Assembly: GCF_000264995.1 (NCBI RefSeq)
Contig: NW_006767440.1
Coordinates: forward strand, 395,844 to 459,843
Direction: 5' to 3'
DNA from: Punctularia strigosozonata HHB-11173 SS5
Lineage: Eukaryota; Basidiomycota; Agaricomycetes; Corticiales; Punctulariaceae
DNA length: 64,000 nucleotides
Both the position numbers and the translations under genes were made by a program. Within the stretch, counting starts at the first letter, position 1; every line of letters starts with the position of its first letter. This document shows, piece by piece, positions 45,401-56,154 of the stretch. Under the pieces are notes generated by a model, which searched no databases, was not told where the DNA came from, and was given only the letters and a program-made list of their open reading frames with translations.

Positions 45401-48085
45401 CTATCTAGGTGACCTCATGATGTGCAATACTTCACAGTTCGATGCCGACATGTTCAAGGCGGTCTGGACCCCGGTCATCTCCGCCATCGCGCATGCCTTC
45501 ATCACTTTCGACGATGACTATGTCATCGAACGTGCGATATCGGGATTCAGGCAGTGCGCCACGCTCGCCGGACATTTCCAAATGCCCGACGTGTTCGATT
45601 ACATTGTCGTCTCACTTTCCCCAGCGACGAACCTCGTATCGGACGGGGTACCGGCGAAGCTACCGAACTACGCGGTGGTCGATGTAGACGGGCAACAGGT
45701 CACCGTGTCCTCGTTGTCTGTTGAGTTCGGCACGAACGTCAAGGCACAACTTGCTGCGGTTGTCTTGTTCAACATAGTCAACGGCAACGGCAATGCCTTA
45801 AGGGAAGGTTGGACTCAGGTGAGTATACCGGCGAACAACCAAATCCATTTTCGCTCAAGGTTGCTACGCAGATCTTCGAGATGTTCCAGACCCTGTTCTT
45901 GCATACGCTGCTACCCAAACGCATGCTCCACATGGAGGACTTCCTTGGCGGAACCACCATGATACCCCTCCGAGGCAGTCAACCTGCGCGCCCCGCACCT
46001 AGGAATGAGGGTGGCTTGCTTTCGGCGTTATCGTCGTATCTGATGACACCTTATGGTGCCAGTTCGGAGGATCTCGTTCCGGAGGCCAGCGAGACCGACA
46101 TCGAGAACACGCTTTCCACGATCGACTGCATCGCGGCATGCAGGTTGGACGAGCTTTACGGACAGATCACGTCAGTTCCTTGGTGTCAGCGTAATGACCA
46201 TGACTGACCGCCGCCTTCAGACAATTAAACGTGGACGCCCTTGTAGCGGCCTTGAAAGCGCTCGAGGCGTTAGCCCACGAACGGACCGTTGCCCGCTTGA
46301 AGCAAGAGTCGGACGAAGTCGGCTCCGTCTCACCCGCGCTTGATGGATGGCAGCACGTGCTGCCCTATGATCCTGCTTCGGTGTTCCTGCTCGAGACGAT
46401 GGTCAGCATCGCATCTCAAACGCCGCAGCACATCGAGGAAACATGGTATTTCCGTTTTGCCTTGCTCCGTTGCACCCGCTGACTTCTGAACAGGTCGATC
46501 ATTGTCGAGCACATAACGCTCCTGTTGTCCAATCCGACACAGTACAGCATCTTACTGATCGAACGCGCGGTTCTTGGCCTGCTGCGCATGTGTCGACTGC
46601 TCGCAGCCAAGGTCAACACGCTTTGTATTCGGTGATTGTACGAATGCTGATGCCGTTATACAGCCTTCCTTACGCGACCAAATATACGTCTCGTTTGACT
46701 TACTTGCTCGACTGCCGCGGACAATCACAAGCGCGGTCGCCGAACAGGGAATCATTGGGCTGTCGCTGATCATCAAGGAGCACCCCACGATCATTCGGTA
46801 ATCGGGCCGTCTGCTACTGCGCTCGCGTATTCGATCTTACACGTTCGTAGATCGCATACCGAGTGGAATATCGCGTTCGCCCTACTCCGCTCTATGATGA
46901 CCAACATGGAAGCCTCTCGCTTGGGATTCGACTTCCTGACCAAGCTCGTCTCTGACGACATGGTCACCCAGGACAACCTCGAGGGACTGGCGAGTGTCTT
47001 TCGGCGAATGTGCTTATGCCCGTCGCTGACAGGAAGCTTCAGGTAACGGCGCTGGAAGACTTTGCTAACAGGGCGGGCATGGTCACATTGGACCACCAAA
47101 GACAAGGCGGTCGGCACACGCCACTAACGTCCGCAGAGTGCGCGTGACATCACCGCCCTCGCAACGATGTACTTCTGACACTGAAAATCGCAGCTCACCA
47201 ATAATGGAACGAGGACTTAAGGCCATCGACCAGCTGGTCGAACTGAAGAAGGCTATTTCATCGCTCGCGCAAGCCGGCCTGGCCACTGACCAAGGTACGC
47301 CACTCTTGCAATACCCCCTTCGGATCCGGGTGCTGGTAGCGTGCTTACGCACTCAACTCCCGCTGGAACAGTTTGGCCGACACTCGCCCTCCCTCTCCTC
47401 GCCTGCCTGGCGCGCCAAGGCGCGAACCCCGCGCGCGAGATCCGGCAGGCGGCGCTAGCGCAGCTACAGCGGCTACTGCTCGGCCCGCAGCTCGGACTCG
47501 CTCAGGGAGAGCAGGTCGAGCAAGTGTTCGACGCGGTTGTGTTCCCGCTGCTCGAGCGCCTGCTGGACCCGGACACGCTCCGTGCAGATCCACAAGGCAT
47601 GCCGGAGACGCGGCTGCGCGTGAGCAATCTTTTGTGCAAGGCGTTCATGCAGTTCGAGGTACGCGACGGCAAACCGACGGCGGATGTGAAGCGGATATGG
47701 ATCCAAATACTAGACTTGTTAGACCGGATGATGAACGTGGACAAAAAGGATCAGCTGGTGAATACCTCTCTTATCTGTGACCGTCATGGGGACGCTGACG
47801 CTCGACGTGTTGTAGCACGAGGCGGTACCGGAAACATTGAAGAATGTCCTGCTCGTAATGCACGCAGCGGGTGTGCTCGCACCGCCGACGCTGGAGGACA
47901 CGAGGGATGAGCGTCAGCGGGCCTTCTGGGAGGTAACGCAGGAGCGTGTCGATCGGTTCCTGCCGGGCATGATCGACGAGCTCTTCCCACCGCCGCCTCC
48001 ACCCCAAGAGCCTGCCACTGCCGATCCAGCTACCCCGCACCCGGCCGAGTTCCGAAGTGCCGAGGTGCCAGCCGCGGGACCATGA
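42493..48085 (+). CDS. GEA1: Golgi ARF guanine-nucleotide exchange factor, Gea/GBF1 type (Sec7 domain)
   Basis: Twenty-one exons: 42493-42742, 42803-43162, 43216-43470, 43525-44156, 44213-44314, 44361-44405, 44458-44742, 44797-44914, 44967-45052, 45107-45184, 45239-45353, 45394-45818, 45872-46170, 46221-46445, 46494-46611, 46664-46797, 46851-46995, 47043-47137, 47194-47294, 47372-47757 and 47816-48085, giving 1,507 residues. The N-terminal DCB region has STGPITSAALSSVHAFF. HUS follows, then Sec7 at about 560-760 with the catalytic Glu662 in FRLPGESQ and the groove motif YVLSYSVIMLNTDLHNPQ. HDS repeats and a proline-rich tail complete the order. It loads GTP on Arf1 at the Golgi to drive COPI coat assembly. 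The exon 44361-44405 and the 40-nt and 47-nt introns at 45354-45393 and 46996-47042 are the least certain joins. Confidence 0.93.
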
Positions 48086-48654
48086 GATCTTGCTGATCGT
48101 TTTCTCTGCACGTCTGCTCACACGGTGGTTCTGATTCAATAAAATATACTGTGCTCAGTTGCATGTAATCTGTATGAATGGGAAACCTCATGACCGAACC
48201 GGACGCCCCACGATCACACGAGAGTATACGAACATTGAACCATGAGATAAGACGACAATGAGCAGTGATATAGTTAACATCATGATGTACTGGCGTTTTT
48301 TGAGGACTTTTGTTGCTTCGTATCGATTCGAAATCTGCGAAGAGATCATACTTCAGTAATAACAACGTCAGACAATCCTCAAATGGGTTGCTGACGACCG
48401 GAAAAAATCGATGCAGCATTTATGCAACTCTACTCTTATGTTGTATGAGAACAGTTTCGAAACACGGTGCACAGTACGGTACACAATTCAAGACGATTGC
48501 ACCGTGATGTGTCTACCAAAATGCGTGTCTCCTACCTGTAACGCGCACGTGGCAACTCTCAACTCGAAACCCTAGCTTCCTGTCGTATCGAAAGCCACGC
48601 CGATCCCGCTGCCGCCAGTAAAACCCGTCCAACGACCTCACGACCCACCGTGAC
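48086..48654. other. 3' flank of the ARF-GEF gene, duplicated downstream
   Basis: The first ~210 bp (to about 48297) are the source homologue of the duplicated block at 50040-50656. The rest shows no recognisable feature up to the FunK1 fragment. Confidence 0.6.
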
Positions 48655-49608
48655 ATGGATGCTCAGGATCCTCTGCAGAAGGGCGACTCCTCTCTTGCGA
48701 TCGAACACGGGGACATCAGTCTCAACAACCTAGCCGTGGATCCGAATACTCTCGGCGGTGTTCTTCGGGACTTTGACCTTTCTCGGATCCGCGACAAGAA
48801 CGTGGATTCTGCACCGCAGGGCACGGAGAGGACAGGGACGGTGCCTTTCATGGCACTGGATCTACTCTGCGACGAATATTGGGAAGGGAAGATCGAGCGT
48901 CTTTACCGTCACGACGTGGAGTCATTCGCTTGGGTCATCATGTACCTCGGCTATACCAACGACGAGACACTCGAACCGCTACCGGTGGTCGACTGGTACA
49001 CGTCTGATTACGAGGATTGCCGCCGCGGGAAGCATAGTTTCTTGTTCAGATCGAGGAAGATGGTGAAAGACTGTAACGTTCGGATGAAAACTGGAACAGG
49101 CTGGACTCGCACCAACCTAGCCACTCGACTAGAGTGTCCCGGTTAACCTTCACGTTACATTACTCTTATCCTCAACCTAAACCTCAACCTCAGGGGGGAC
49201 CAGGCCCATCTTGGTCATCTTGGTTACTCGGTATTTTGGATCTGTAAGGGTTTTAACCCTAACCCTTACAAAGACTCCGCGCATATGGTTTACGGACCGC
49301 AACCGTGGCGTTTGGCGAGGGTGCTCGTGGGCTGGGTCATCGCCGTGGAAGCCGGTATGACGCTAGACCAAGCGATGCAACTTGGGAGCACAACGACAAT
49401 AGCTGACAATTCCCGGGAGGATATGGAGGCGGACGGAGCGCGAGAATGCACGGAGTTGTTGAACGTATTCGCAAAGCACTTCATGGAACACCTGGACCTG
49501 CGGTCGGAGCAAGCTTTCAATGAGTGGCTCAAGTTACCTGCCGACGACGCCTGCAGGCGGTTCCACCAGGATCGAGAAGCTAAGCAGCTACGGGGCATGA
49601 AGAAGTAG
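48655..49608 (+). pseudogene. Truncated FunK1-type protein kinase with an inserted element
   Basis: The C-lobe of a fungal FunK1 kinase. It has the catalytic loop IEHGDISLNNL, the metal loop DFDLS, TGTVPFMALDLL in place of the APE region, HDVESFAWVIMYLG, and the family tail SREDMEADGA ... FNEWLKLPADDA. The N-lobe with its ATP site is absent. The frame is interrupted by a 197-bp insertion at 49073-49269; before it the frame would stop at 49144. Removing 49073-49273 as a GT-AG intron restores the frame exactly, giving D-Y-S-A-H where the sister copy at 58273-59115 reads D-S-A-H. It may be transcribed and spliced, or simply dead. Confidence 0.75.
49073..49269. mobile_element. 197-bp MITE-like (possibly introner-like) insertion
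   Basis: Flanked by a 7-bp direct repeat AAAGACT (49066-49072 and 49270-49276). The ends are imperfect inverted repeats: the left end starts GTAACGTTCGGATGAAAAC and the reverse complement of the right end starts GTAAGGGTTAGGGTTAAAAC. The right end contains CCCTAACCCTTAC, which looks telomeric but also provides a CTAAC branch site. The pre-insertion sequence is seen in the sister FunK1 copy. A donor GTAACG lies at the left edge and an AG lies in the right target duplication. No coding capacity. Confidence 0.75.
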
Positions 49609-50039
49609 GGAAGCAGAGGGGACTACTTTCCTTTCGCGCACGGTTACACTCCGACGTAGTCGACGTATACCGTTCACCACCGCGTTTCAATGAGAATTCG
49701 TAATATCGGACGGCTCGGAGAGTTTAGAGCTGGCAGGATGGGACGTGAGAGTTATCGAAATCGAGAAACGATTTCGACGCAGATGACTGGACTTCTGCCA
49801 GACGCCTTCCCCGAAATCGAAGCCCGCTGACCGCAAGCGCAAGCGGAGAACCCCGCCCAAACAAGCGCCTCTATCCCTTCTTCCAGAAAGAGTACCCCTG
49901 CGCCAAATAATACCATCATGTCCGCTCACCTCTCTACGCGTGTTTAAAGCCGCACCATCTCGTGCTACCCGAATTTCCTCCCCGAATTTCCTCCCTGCTA
50001 CGAACCACCCCCTGGCGATCACGTCCACCCGGGCTCGCG
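49609..50039. other. Intergenic region between FunK1 fragment and Gea-tail duplicate
   Basis: No coding motif or repeat was recognised. It includes a repeated CCCGAATTTCCTCC pair at about 49968-49994. Confidence 0.45.
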
Positions 50040-50432
50040 CCGACGGCGGATTTGAAGCGGATATGGATCCACATTTTGGACCTGCTCGACCGGAAGATGA
50101 ACGTGGATCGACTGGTGAACGTATCTCTTTAATCTGCGACCGTCATAGGCACGCTGACGCTCAACATATTGTAGCACGAGGCCATCCCGGAAACATCGAA
50201 GAATGTCCAGCTCGTGATGCACGCAGCGGATGTGCTCGCACCGCGGATGCTGGAGGACGCGAAGAATGAGCGTCGGCGGGCCTTCTGTCACGCAGGAGCG
50301 TGTCGATAGGTCCTTGCCGGGCATGATTGACGAGCTCTTCCCACCGCCGCCTCCATCTCCACCGCCCCTGCCGATCCAGCTACTCCGCACCTGATTGAGG
50401 TCCAAAGTGCCGAAGTGCCAGCCGCGGGGCCG
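50040..50432 (+). pseudogene. Decayed duplicate of the Gea/GBF1 3' end
   Basis: Matches the last two exons of the ARF-GEF (from about 47674) including the intron between them, so it arose by DNA duplication, not through RNA. Recognisable matches include GCGGATATGGATCCA, TTGTAGCACGAGG, GAATGTCC(T/A)GCTCGT and TTCCCACCGCCGCCTCCA. Compared with the source it has many substitutions, several small deletions (for example where the source reads GAGGTAACGCAGG) and in-frame stops. It lacks everything upstream and cannot encode a Sec7 protein. Confidence 0.85.
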
Positions 50433-50656
50433 TGAGGTCTTGCTGATCGTTTTCTCTGCACGTCTGCTCACGCGTCGGTTCTGGATCGATAAAATATACT
50501 GTGCTCAGTAGCATGTCTGTATGAATAGGATACCTCATGACCGAACAAGACGCCAGTTTGGTACATCTCCCACCATCACACGAGAGCAAGCAGGTATTCG
50601 AACATTGATCCATGAGATGAGACGACAATGGGCAGTGATATAGGTAACATCTACTG
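50040..50656 (+). repeat. Direct duplicate of 47674-48297
   Basis: About 617 bp in the same orientation as the source, covering the Gea-tail pseudogene plus copied 3' flank (shared blocks ATAAAATATACTGTGCTCAGT, CCTCATGACCGAAC, GACAATG(A/G)GCAGTGATATAG). Homology runs to ACTGG at about 50656, a few bases inside the last exon of the proteasome gene. Confidence 0.85.
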
Positions 50657-51890
50657 GCCAGTGGGCGTCCCCGTGCCAGATCCTTCTGCTCGTTGGCCCA
50701 TCGCCGCCTGTCGCGCAGCCGTCGCAGCCAGCCGATTGCGTTTCCTCTCCGCCTCTGAAAGACGAGACCGACAACAATGAGTCGCGGACAAAACGGAAGT
50801 GGAAAAGGGACGCACCGGCTTCCTTCTCGCGCTCAATCTCGCTCACGATCGCCTCGATTTCTTCAAGCTTGAGAGTCTGACGTGTCGCAGAGCACCATAT
50901 CAGCACAGTGGAACGCGCAGGAAGGGACGAGGCGGAGAAGGAGAGAGACGCACAGTGATCTTGCCGTAGCCCTCCATGACCGCAAGCTCGATGTTCTTCG
51001 CGCCGGTCTGGACGACTTCCAGCAGGCTCTTGACGGTGAGCTTCACCGCCTCGTCCCGGCCCATGTCATCCTTGTGGTTTTTCTCCAGGAACTCACGCAC
51101 GGTCTTGGACGAGCGTCCGATCGCGTTCGCCTTCCAAGCCGAGTAGATCCCGGACGGCTCGGTCTGGTACAGGCGGGGGATAGACGAGTGCGGATCGAAT
51201 CCAACAATGAGGGTCGAAATACCGAAGGGTCGGACACCACCGGATTGGGTGTAGCGCTGCGGGGATATATTAGCAGCGAAACCGATGGTAGGAGAATCGG
51301 GGACGTGCCTGTTGGATGCCGGCTATGTGACGGGTAATGTACTCGACGGAGACGGGATCTTCAACAGTTAACCGGTGGCTCTGACATTCTATCCGTGCCT
51401 TGTCGATCAGAACGCGTCCATCGGCATGCAGACCTGTACATTTCGCAGTCGATCTCTTCTTCGAATCACTTCGTATAAGCTGCGGCACGTACCCGCAAAG
51501 GCGAGACAGATATGATCGTCCAGCATGACGACTTTCCGGACGGTGCGGGGGTCTTGGAGCTGGAGGACGGACTTCTTCTCGATGCCCAGGACGACGACGT
51601 CTTTACCCCGGACGCCCACCTGCGAGTCGCCATGAGGATCTCTCATTCTGAAGAGTGAAGTAGATGCTCACGGCACATGTTCCCCTTCTTACTGCCTCGA
51701 GCGCATATTCGACCTACGTTAATCGCATGGGATGCGTCAGTCCATGGATCTACGCTTGCGTTTGTCCAGTAACGCACCTGGAAGAGATGGCCGTCGGGGG
51801 AGAAGACGGTAAGAGCTATTGGATGTCGTTGAATATCACTCAGACGACTCAATCAATGGCAAACGTACCGCGATCGTAAGACCTAGACAT
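50651..51890 (-). CDS. PRE6: 20S proteasome subunit alpha4 (Pre6/PSMA7)
   Basis: Eight exons: 51890-51869, 51815-51778, 51713-51672, 51619-51493, 51433-51309, 51256-50954, 50876-50816 and 50754-50651, giving 273 residues. The alpha-subunit N-terminal gate helix is present: [59 protein letters not shown] and [17 protein letters not shown] are core alpha motifs. [17 protein letters not shown] is diagnostic for alpha4. The subunit builds the outer ring of the 20S core in nucleus and cytosol. Intron 51257-51308 starts with GC (CAG|GCACGT). The tail after residue ~240 is longer and more basic than in yeast. The stop lies at the edge of the duplicated Gea flank. Confidence 0.95.
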
Positions 51891-52067
51891 CGTTTAGCTG
51901 GGAGAAACAGAGAGAGTGCACGCCGGCACTACGCCTGACGCGCGTTCTCGAAACGCGTACGTGCTCCTAACTTAGGGTCCGGATAGGGGCTACTGCTTTA
52001 TCCTGTCCGCCACTGCAATCGGTGGTGGCGACTCTACCCTCTCCTCTAATCCCAGAGAACGTGTGGT

Positions 52068-54244
52068 ATGGCGAGCGGCAGTTCGATAACAGCTCATCCC
52101 TCGAGGATTGGCGGAGGGTACGCTGTAGACGACGACATCGAGATTCTGGAATCGCCGTGCGTTCGTGTGCATATATGCGTCCCCTGCCATCCGACTCGAC
52201 GTTTTGCGCCAGGCAGACCGGCGTGAACTACGGCGATGACCCCGACAGATGCCAGATATGCTCTGTAGACTTGAGCAAGAAGCGGCTGCACGAGCGGCAG
52301 GCGCACTACGAAACACACTTTGGTGACGAGTCGCAGCGAAAACGGCGTGCGTCCGCCCATGCTCTCTCATTCGGTCATCGGGCTCACGTTCTTCCCCCCC
52401 AGCGCGCGGATTCAAACCCATCGGCGCGGGCTCTACTCCCCGCAAACGCAAGGCACACGCCAATTCACCCCCCGCTTCCGACTCTAGGTCGAAACCCCCT
52501 GGTCATACACCGACGATAACGACGAAGAGCGTGATGCCTCCGTTTCTTCGGCCGCATGACCCCACGAAGGAGAACGTGTTCTGGTACCCCGCACACTCGC
52601 GCTCGCCGCCGCCTAACTTCACCCCGGGGCTCATCCCGGTACTGAAGCGCGCGTTGCTGAAGAGCCACGCGCAGGGCAAAACACAGCGCGCGGTGCTGTG
52701 CTACGAGCGCGCGGTGCACGTTGCGACGGAGAACTGGGACATGGGATGGGGGTGCGGGTGCGTTCGGTTTTTTATCTCCCTCTTTCTTTCGTTTCCCTTC
52801 CATATATGCTCCACGATATGCGGCGGTAAGCTGATCTGCAGACCGAACGACATGCAGGTACCGGAACTTCTTGATGGCCTGCGCGGCGCTCATGGACCAA
52901 CCATTTCAACAACTTTACTGGCCGATCATCGACGCAGAACCCTCTCCCGGGGTTCGCAACTTGCAAACATGGATCGAGGCTGCATGGAAGCAAGGTACGT
53001 TGTTTTTGCTCCTCGCATCGCACGAACTGCTGTTGAAATCAGCTGGTTTACCAGGATATGACGCAGACGGTGCTGACCAGCTCAAGCACAAGCTCGTAGG
53101 AACCAGCAAATGGATCGGCACGGCAGGTTGGTAACCTCCGCCCCTCACTCTTCACCCCGCCTGATCCTGACGCATCCCTGCACAGAATTATACGTAGCCC
53201 TCATCTCCCGCGGCATTCCGTAAGTACTCTGTCCTCTCTCCGCTCTTTATCGTCCGCGGAGTGACGTTATCAACCGCCTTGCTCTAGCGCCCAGCTCGTC
53301 GACTTTGACCTGACCACCACCCCGCGCGGCGTCTCCGCGCTTCTCGACTGGATCCAATCCTACTTCACCCCGCCGGCGCTGCCCGCAAACACCGACGGAA
53401 CCGCGAACGTGGCGGACGCCCTCCGGGGCGCGGCGCCGGTCGTGTGCACGGACCGGATGCCGCTCGTGCTCCAGCACGCGGGCCATTCGCGCACGGTCGT
53501 CGGGTACGAGCTCGCGCGCGGCGGCGAGGTGCGCCTCCTCATCTTCGATCCGTCGAGGTCAGCACACCTCTTTTTTCTCCTCCTCGTTCCCTGAGCTCGA
53601 GCTGTCACGTGAGCAGGAAACCGAAGAGGGAGCTCCGCCAGGCGGGCCTGGAATCCGTCCCGCCGCGCGACGCGCTGGCAGCAGCAGCAGCCGGGCGCGC
53701 CGTTCCTCCTCCTCCGACGACGACGACCGGCACGACGCAGACCGGGGCGCCGTCGAGCAGCAAGGGTGGCGGCAAGCGACGGCACATCGGCGAGCTGATG
53801 CAGATGGCGCTCCACCCGTTGCGGGGCGCGAAGAAACCGCGGACCGCCGGATCCGGCGGCGGGTCGACGGGCGCGGGCATGCACGACGCGATCGTGGTGG
53901 ACGCGAGCGACGGCGAGGATATCGAGGAGGTGGTGGAGGAGGAGGAGGAGGAGGAGGTGCAATTTGTCGGAAGCGGCGCGAGCGGGGCGAGGCTCGTCGC
54001 GGGCGGGAGGGCGGCGGTGGACGCGCTCGAGCCGGCGAAGGTGCTGAACATGTTCCGGTTCGGGGCGAAGGACCTCAGGCGAGTCGTTGTCATGTTTTGC
54101 GTTGCTGTTTGTCGCGGTTGCTGACGCGCGCGCGTGTGTAGGAAGAAGAACAAGTATCAGGTACTGTACTTCCCGATGACGGACCCGCTGGACGAGCGCG
54201 CGAGGAAGGCGCGGAGGGTGATCACCAGCGAGGTCGGATGCTGA
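52068..54244 (+). CDS. ZUFSP/Mug105-type deubiquitinase (peptidase family C78)
   Basis: Nine exons: 52068-52156, 52213-52322, 52403-52757, 52858-52994, 53055-53126, 53186-53219, 53288-53557, 53617-54078 and 54142-54244, giving 543 residues. A C2H2 zinc finger (CQIC ... H-x-x-x-H, residues ~43-66) precedes the peptidase domain. The catalytic Cys184 lies in DMGWGCGYRNFLMAC, split by intron 52758-52857. The catalytic His is in QHAGHSRTVVGYE and the Asp in LIFDPS. A long acidic and low-complexity insert separates this from the end (NKYQVLYFPMTDPL). Relatives cleave K63-linked ubiquitin chains in genome maintenance. Intron 54079-54141 uses a GC donor. It is divergently paired with proteasome alpha4 across 177 bp. 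Confidence 0.92.
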
Positions 54245-54419
54245 TCGACGCTATCGTCCCACACACGGCATAACATCCAGTTCTGACATTGGCGTCACTA
54301 AACTACCTTACATATTACCTCTCATCAGGGACATAATATATGCCTGCTCTCTATCGTATACTCCGACGATGTATATAATACACGAGAAAATGAAGTTTAC
54401 TATTAGAAGTCTACGCTGT

Positions 54420-55857
54420 TCACGCAGACGCCATCACGACGTCCCCGCCTTTATCCACCCCCACCCCTACCACCGCCCCCTTCCCGTCCGCGAGCCCGCT
54501 CAACGGGAGCACGTCGAGGCCCGCGACCGCGCTCCGCACCGCGCGCTCCCAAGCTTCCTCGACGCGGTACCCGCCCGCGCGCATGACGCCGTCGCGGTCG
54601 CGCCGGACGGGCTCGCTCCACGGATCGTCGTACGCGGGCAGGAGCGCGTACCGGTCGTCGTACGCGTCATACGCGTCCTGCAGCGGGACGTGCGGCGCGT
54701 CCGGCACCGCCGCGCGCCGTCCCAACAGCCTGCTCCGGCTCTGGCTCTGCTGTTGGAGTTGGAGTTGTTGTTGTTGCTGCTGTTGGAGGGCGTGGGCGCG
54801 CTTGAGCTTTTCGACGGCGCGGACGGCCTCGTCGGCGTCCTGCGCGCCGGCGAGGGTGTCGATGAGCGAGGTGCGCTCGCGCTCGCGCGCGGCTTTGAGC
54901 GACTGGTCTTCGGAGGCGAGCGCGCGGGCGCGGAGGAGGCGTTCTTGCCGGGCGAGGTCTTCGGACTCGCGCAGGGCTTGGGCGGCGGCGGATTCGAGGG
55001 CGGCGTTGGAGGCGGTGAGGGCGGCGTTGGCGGCGCGGTAGGCGGCGATGCGCGCTTCGGTGCCGGGGAGGTCGATGTCGTTGATGAGGTTGAAGGCTGT
55101 TTGTTTGTTTGGTATCGGGTGAGGGGATGTTAGGGGGGGTGGGGGGAAGATGGGGGAGGGTGACGCACTGATGTCTTCGACTTCTTCGAGGTAGTCGTTG
55201 TAGGCGCGGAGAGAGTCGAAGTCTTCGCGGCGCTTGTTGAACCTGCACGAAGGGACGTGAGCAGGGCGGAGGGATGAGGACGAGTAGTCGCGCGCGCGCA
55301 CTCTTTTGCGATGCGCCGCCGGATGGCGACCTCCTTCTCGACGCCGAGGTCTTCGAACGTTTGCGGCATGAACGCGAGCTTGCGCAAGACCTTGTTGCAG
55401 ATCGGGCACGGCGCAGGGCCGAGCGTGAACAGCCGGTCGATGCACGATTCACACCTGGTCGATCGCGCGCTCTCGGTCAGTACGCGGTGAGGTCGGCGAC
55501 AACGTGAAACGTACGACACACATTTTGTGGTAGCACGAGCTGACGAGCAGGCGCAGCTTCGGGTTGAGGTAGCGGTCCGACTTGCAGACCGGACACTGGT
55601 CGTCCATCGCCTGGCGTCGGTTCGCGGTCGGTCAGTTTGACGGAGCTTTATGCCTCGGCAGGTGCGAGACTGACGAAGTACTCGGCGGTGCGCCCGGACG
55701 GATCCTTCACCCCGCCCGCGAACACGCCCGTCGATCCGGTGTTCTGCACGCTCGGCGTATGCGACCGCGAGCTCGAGGCCGTGCTCGCGGTCCCGCCTGC
55801 GCCCTTGCGCACCGTCGTGCCCTTCAGCCATCCCCCGACGTTCGGCCGCGCCGCCAT
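54420..55857 (-). CDS. TFB3: TFIIH subunit Tfb3 / CDK-activating kinase assembly factor MAT1
   Basis: Five exons: 55857-55675, 55610-55522, 55454-55302, 55242-55169 and 55096-54420, giving 391 residues. After ~60 Gly/Ser/Thr-rich residues comes a C3HC4 RING (CPVCKSDRYLNPKLRLLVSSC, CYHKMCESCIDRLF, PCPICNKVLRKLAF). The MAT1 helical block follows (GVEKEVAIRRRIAKEFNKRREDF, LRAYNDYLEEVEDITFNLIND). A coiled coil rich in Ala/Arg/Glu and a poly-Gln tract precede a variable C-terminus. MAT1 stabilises the CDK7-cyclin H kinase and anchors it to TFIIH for transcription and DNA repair. The RING is cut by an intron within its middle Cys-His pair (55455-55521). Confidence 0.93.
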
Positions 55858-56116
55858 GGCTGTCGGTCGTCAGCAACCTCCGCTTCTCCGCCCCTGAGTA
55901 GTACAAAGCACCAAATCTCTGAGTCAGTCAACCAGGTGTGTGCGAGCAAGCTTTCAGGAAAAGGAGGACGAGAGCGTAAGTGCGCTTGACTCCGAGCCGA
56001 CGGTGTAATGCGCCTGCGAACGCGTTCCCAGGACATTTCCTTATTAAGCGAGAGATTAGATAACCGCCGTCATCCGCTTTACGCGCCCCGCGTCAGCACC
56101 GTCGCCTCCTCGTGCG

Positions 56117-56124
56117 CTATATAA
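56117..56124 (+). promoter_or_regulatory. TATA-like box of dioxygenase copy 2
   Basis: CTATATAA lies 31 bp before the first ATG (56155) and 136 bp before the second in-frame ATG (56260). If used, transcription would start near 56150, so the first ATG might be skipped. Confidence 0.45.
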
Positions 56125-56154
56125 CCTTCCGTCCTCAGCCATGGGTAGCATTCC

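Noticed and set aside
49255-49269. Interstitial telomere repeat
   Set aside because: CCCTAACCCTTAC resembles telomere sequence but amounts to barely two units and forms the terminal inverted repeat of the inserted element.
54369-55133. Plus-strand open frame of 254 codons
   Set aside because: Mirror of the last TFB3/MAT1 exon, which has conserved RING-linked context on the minus strand.
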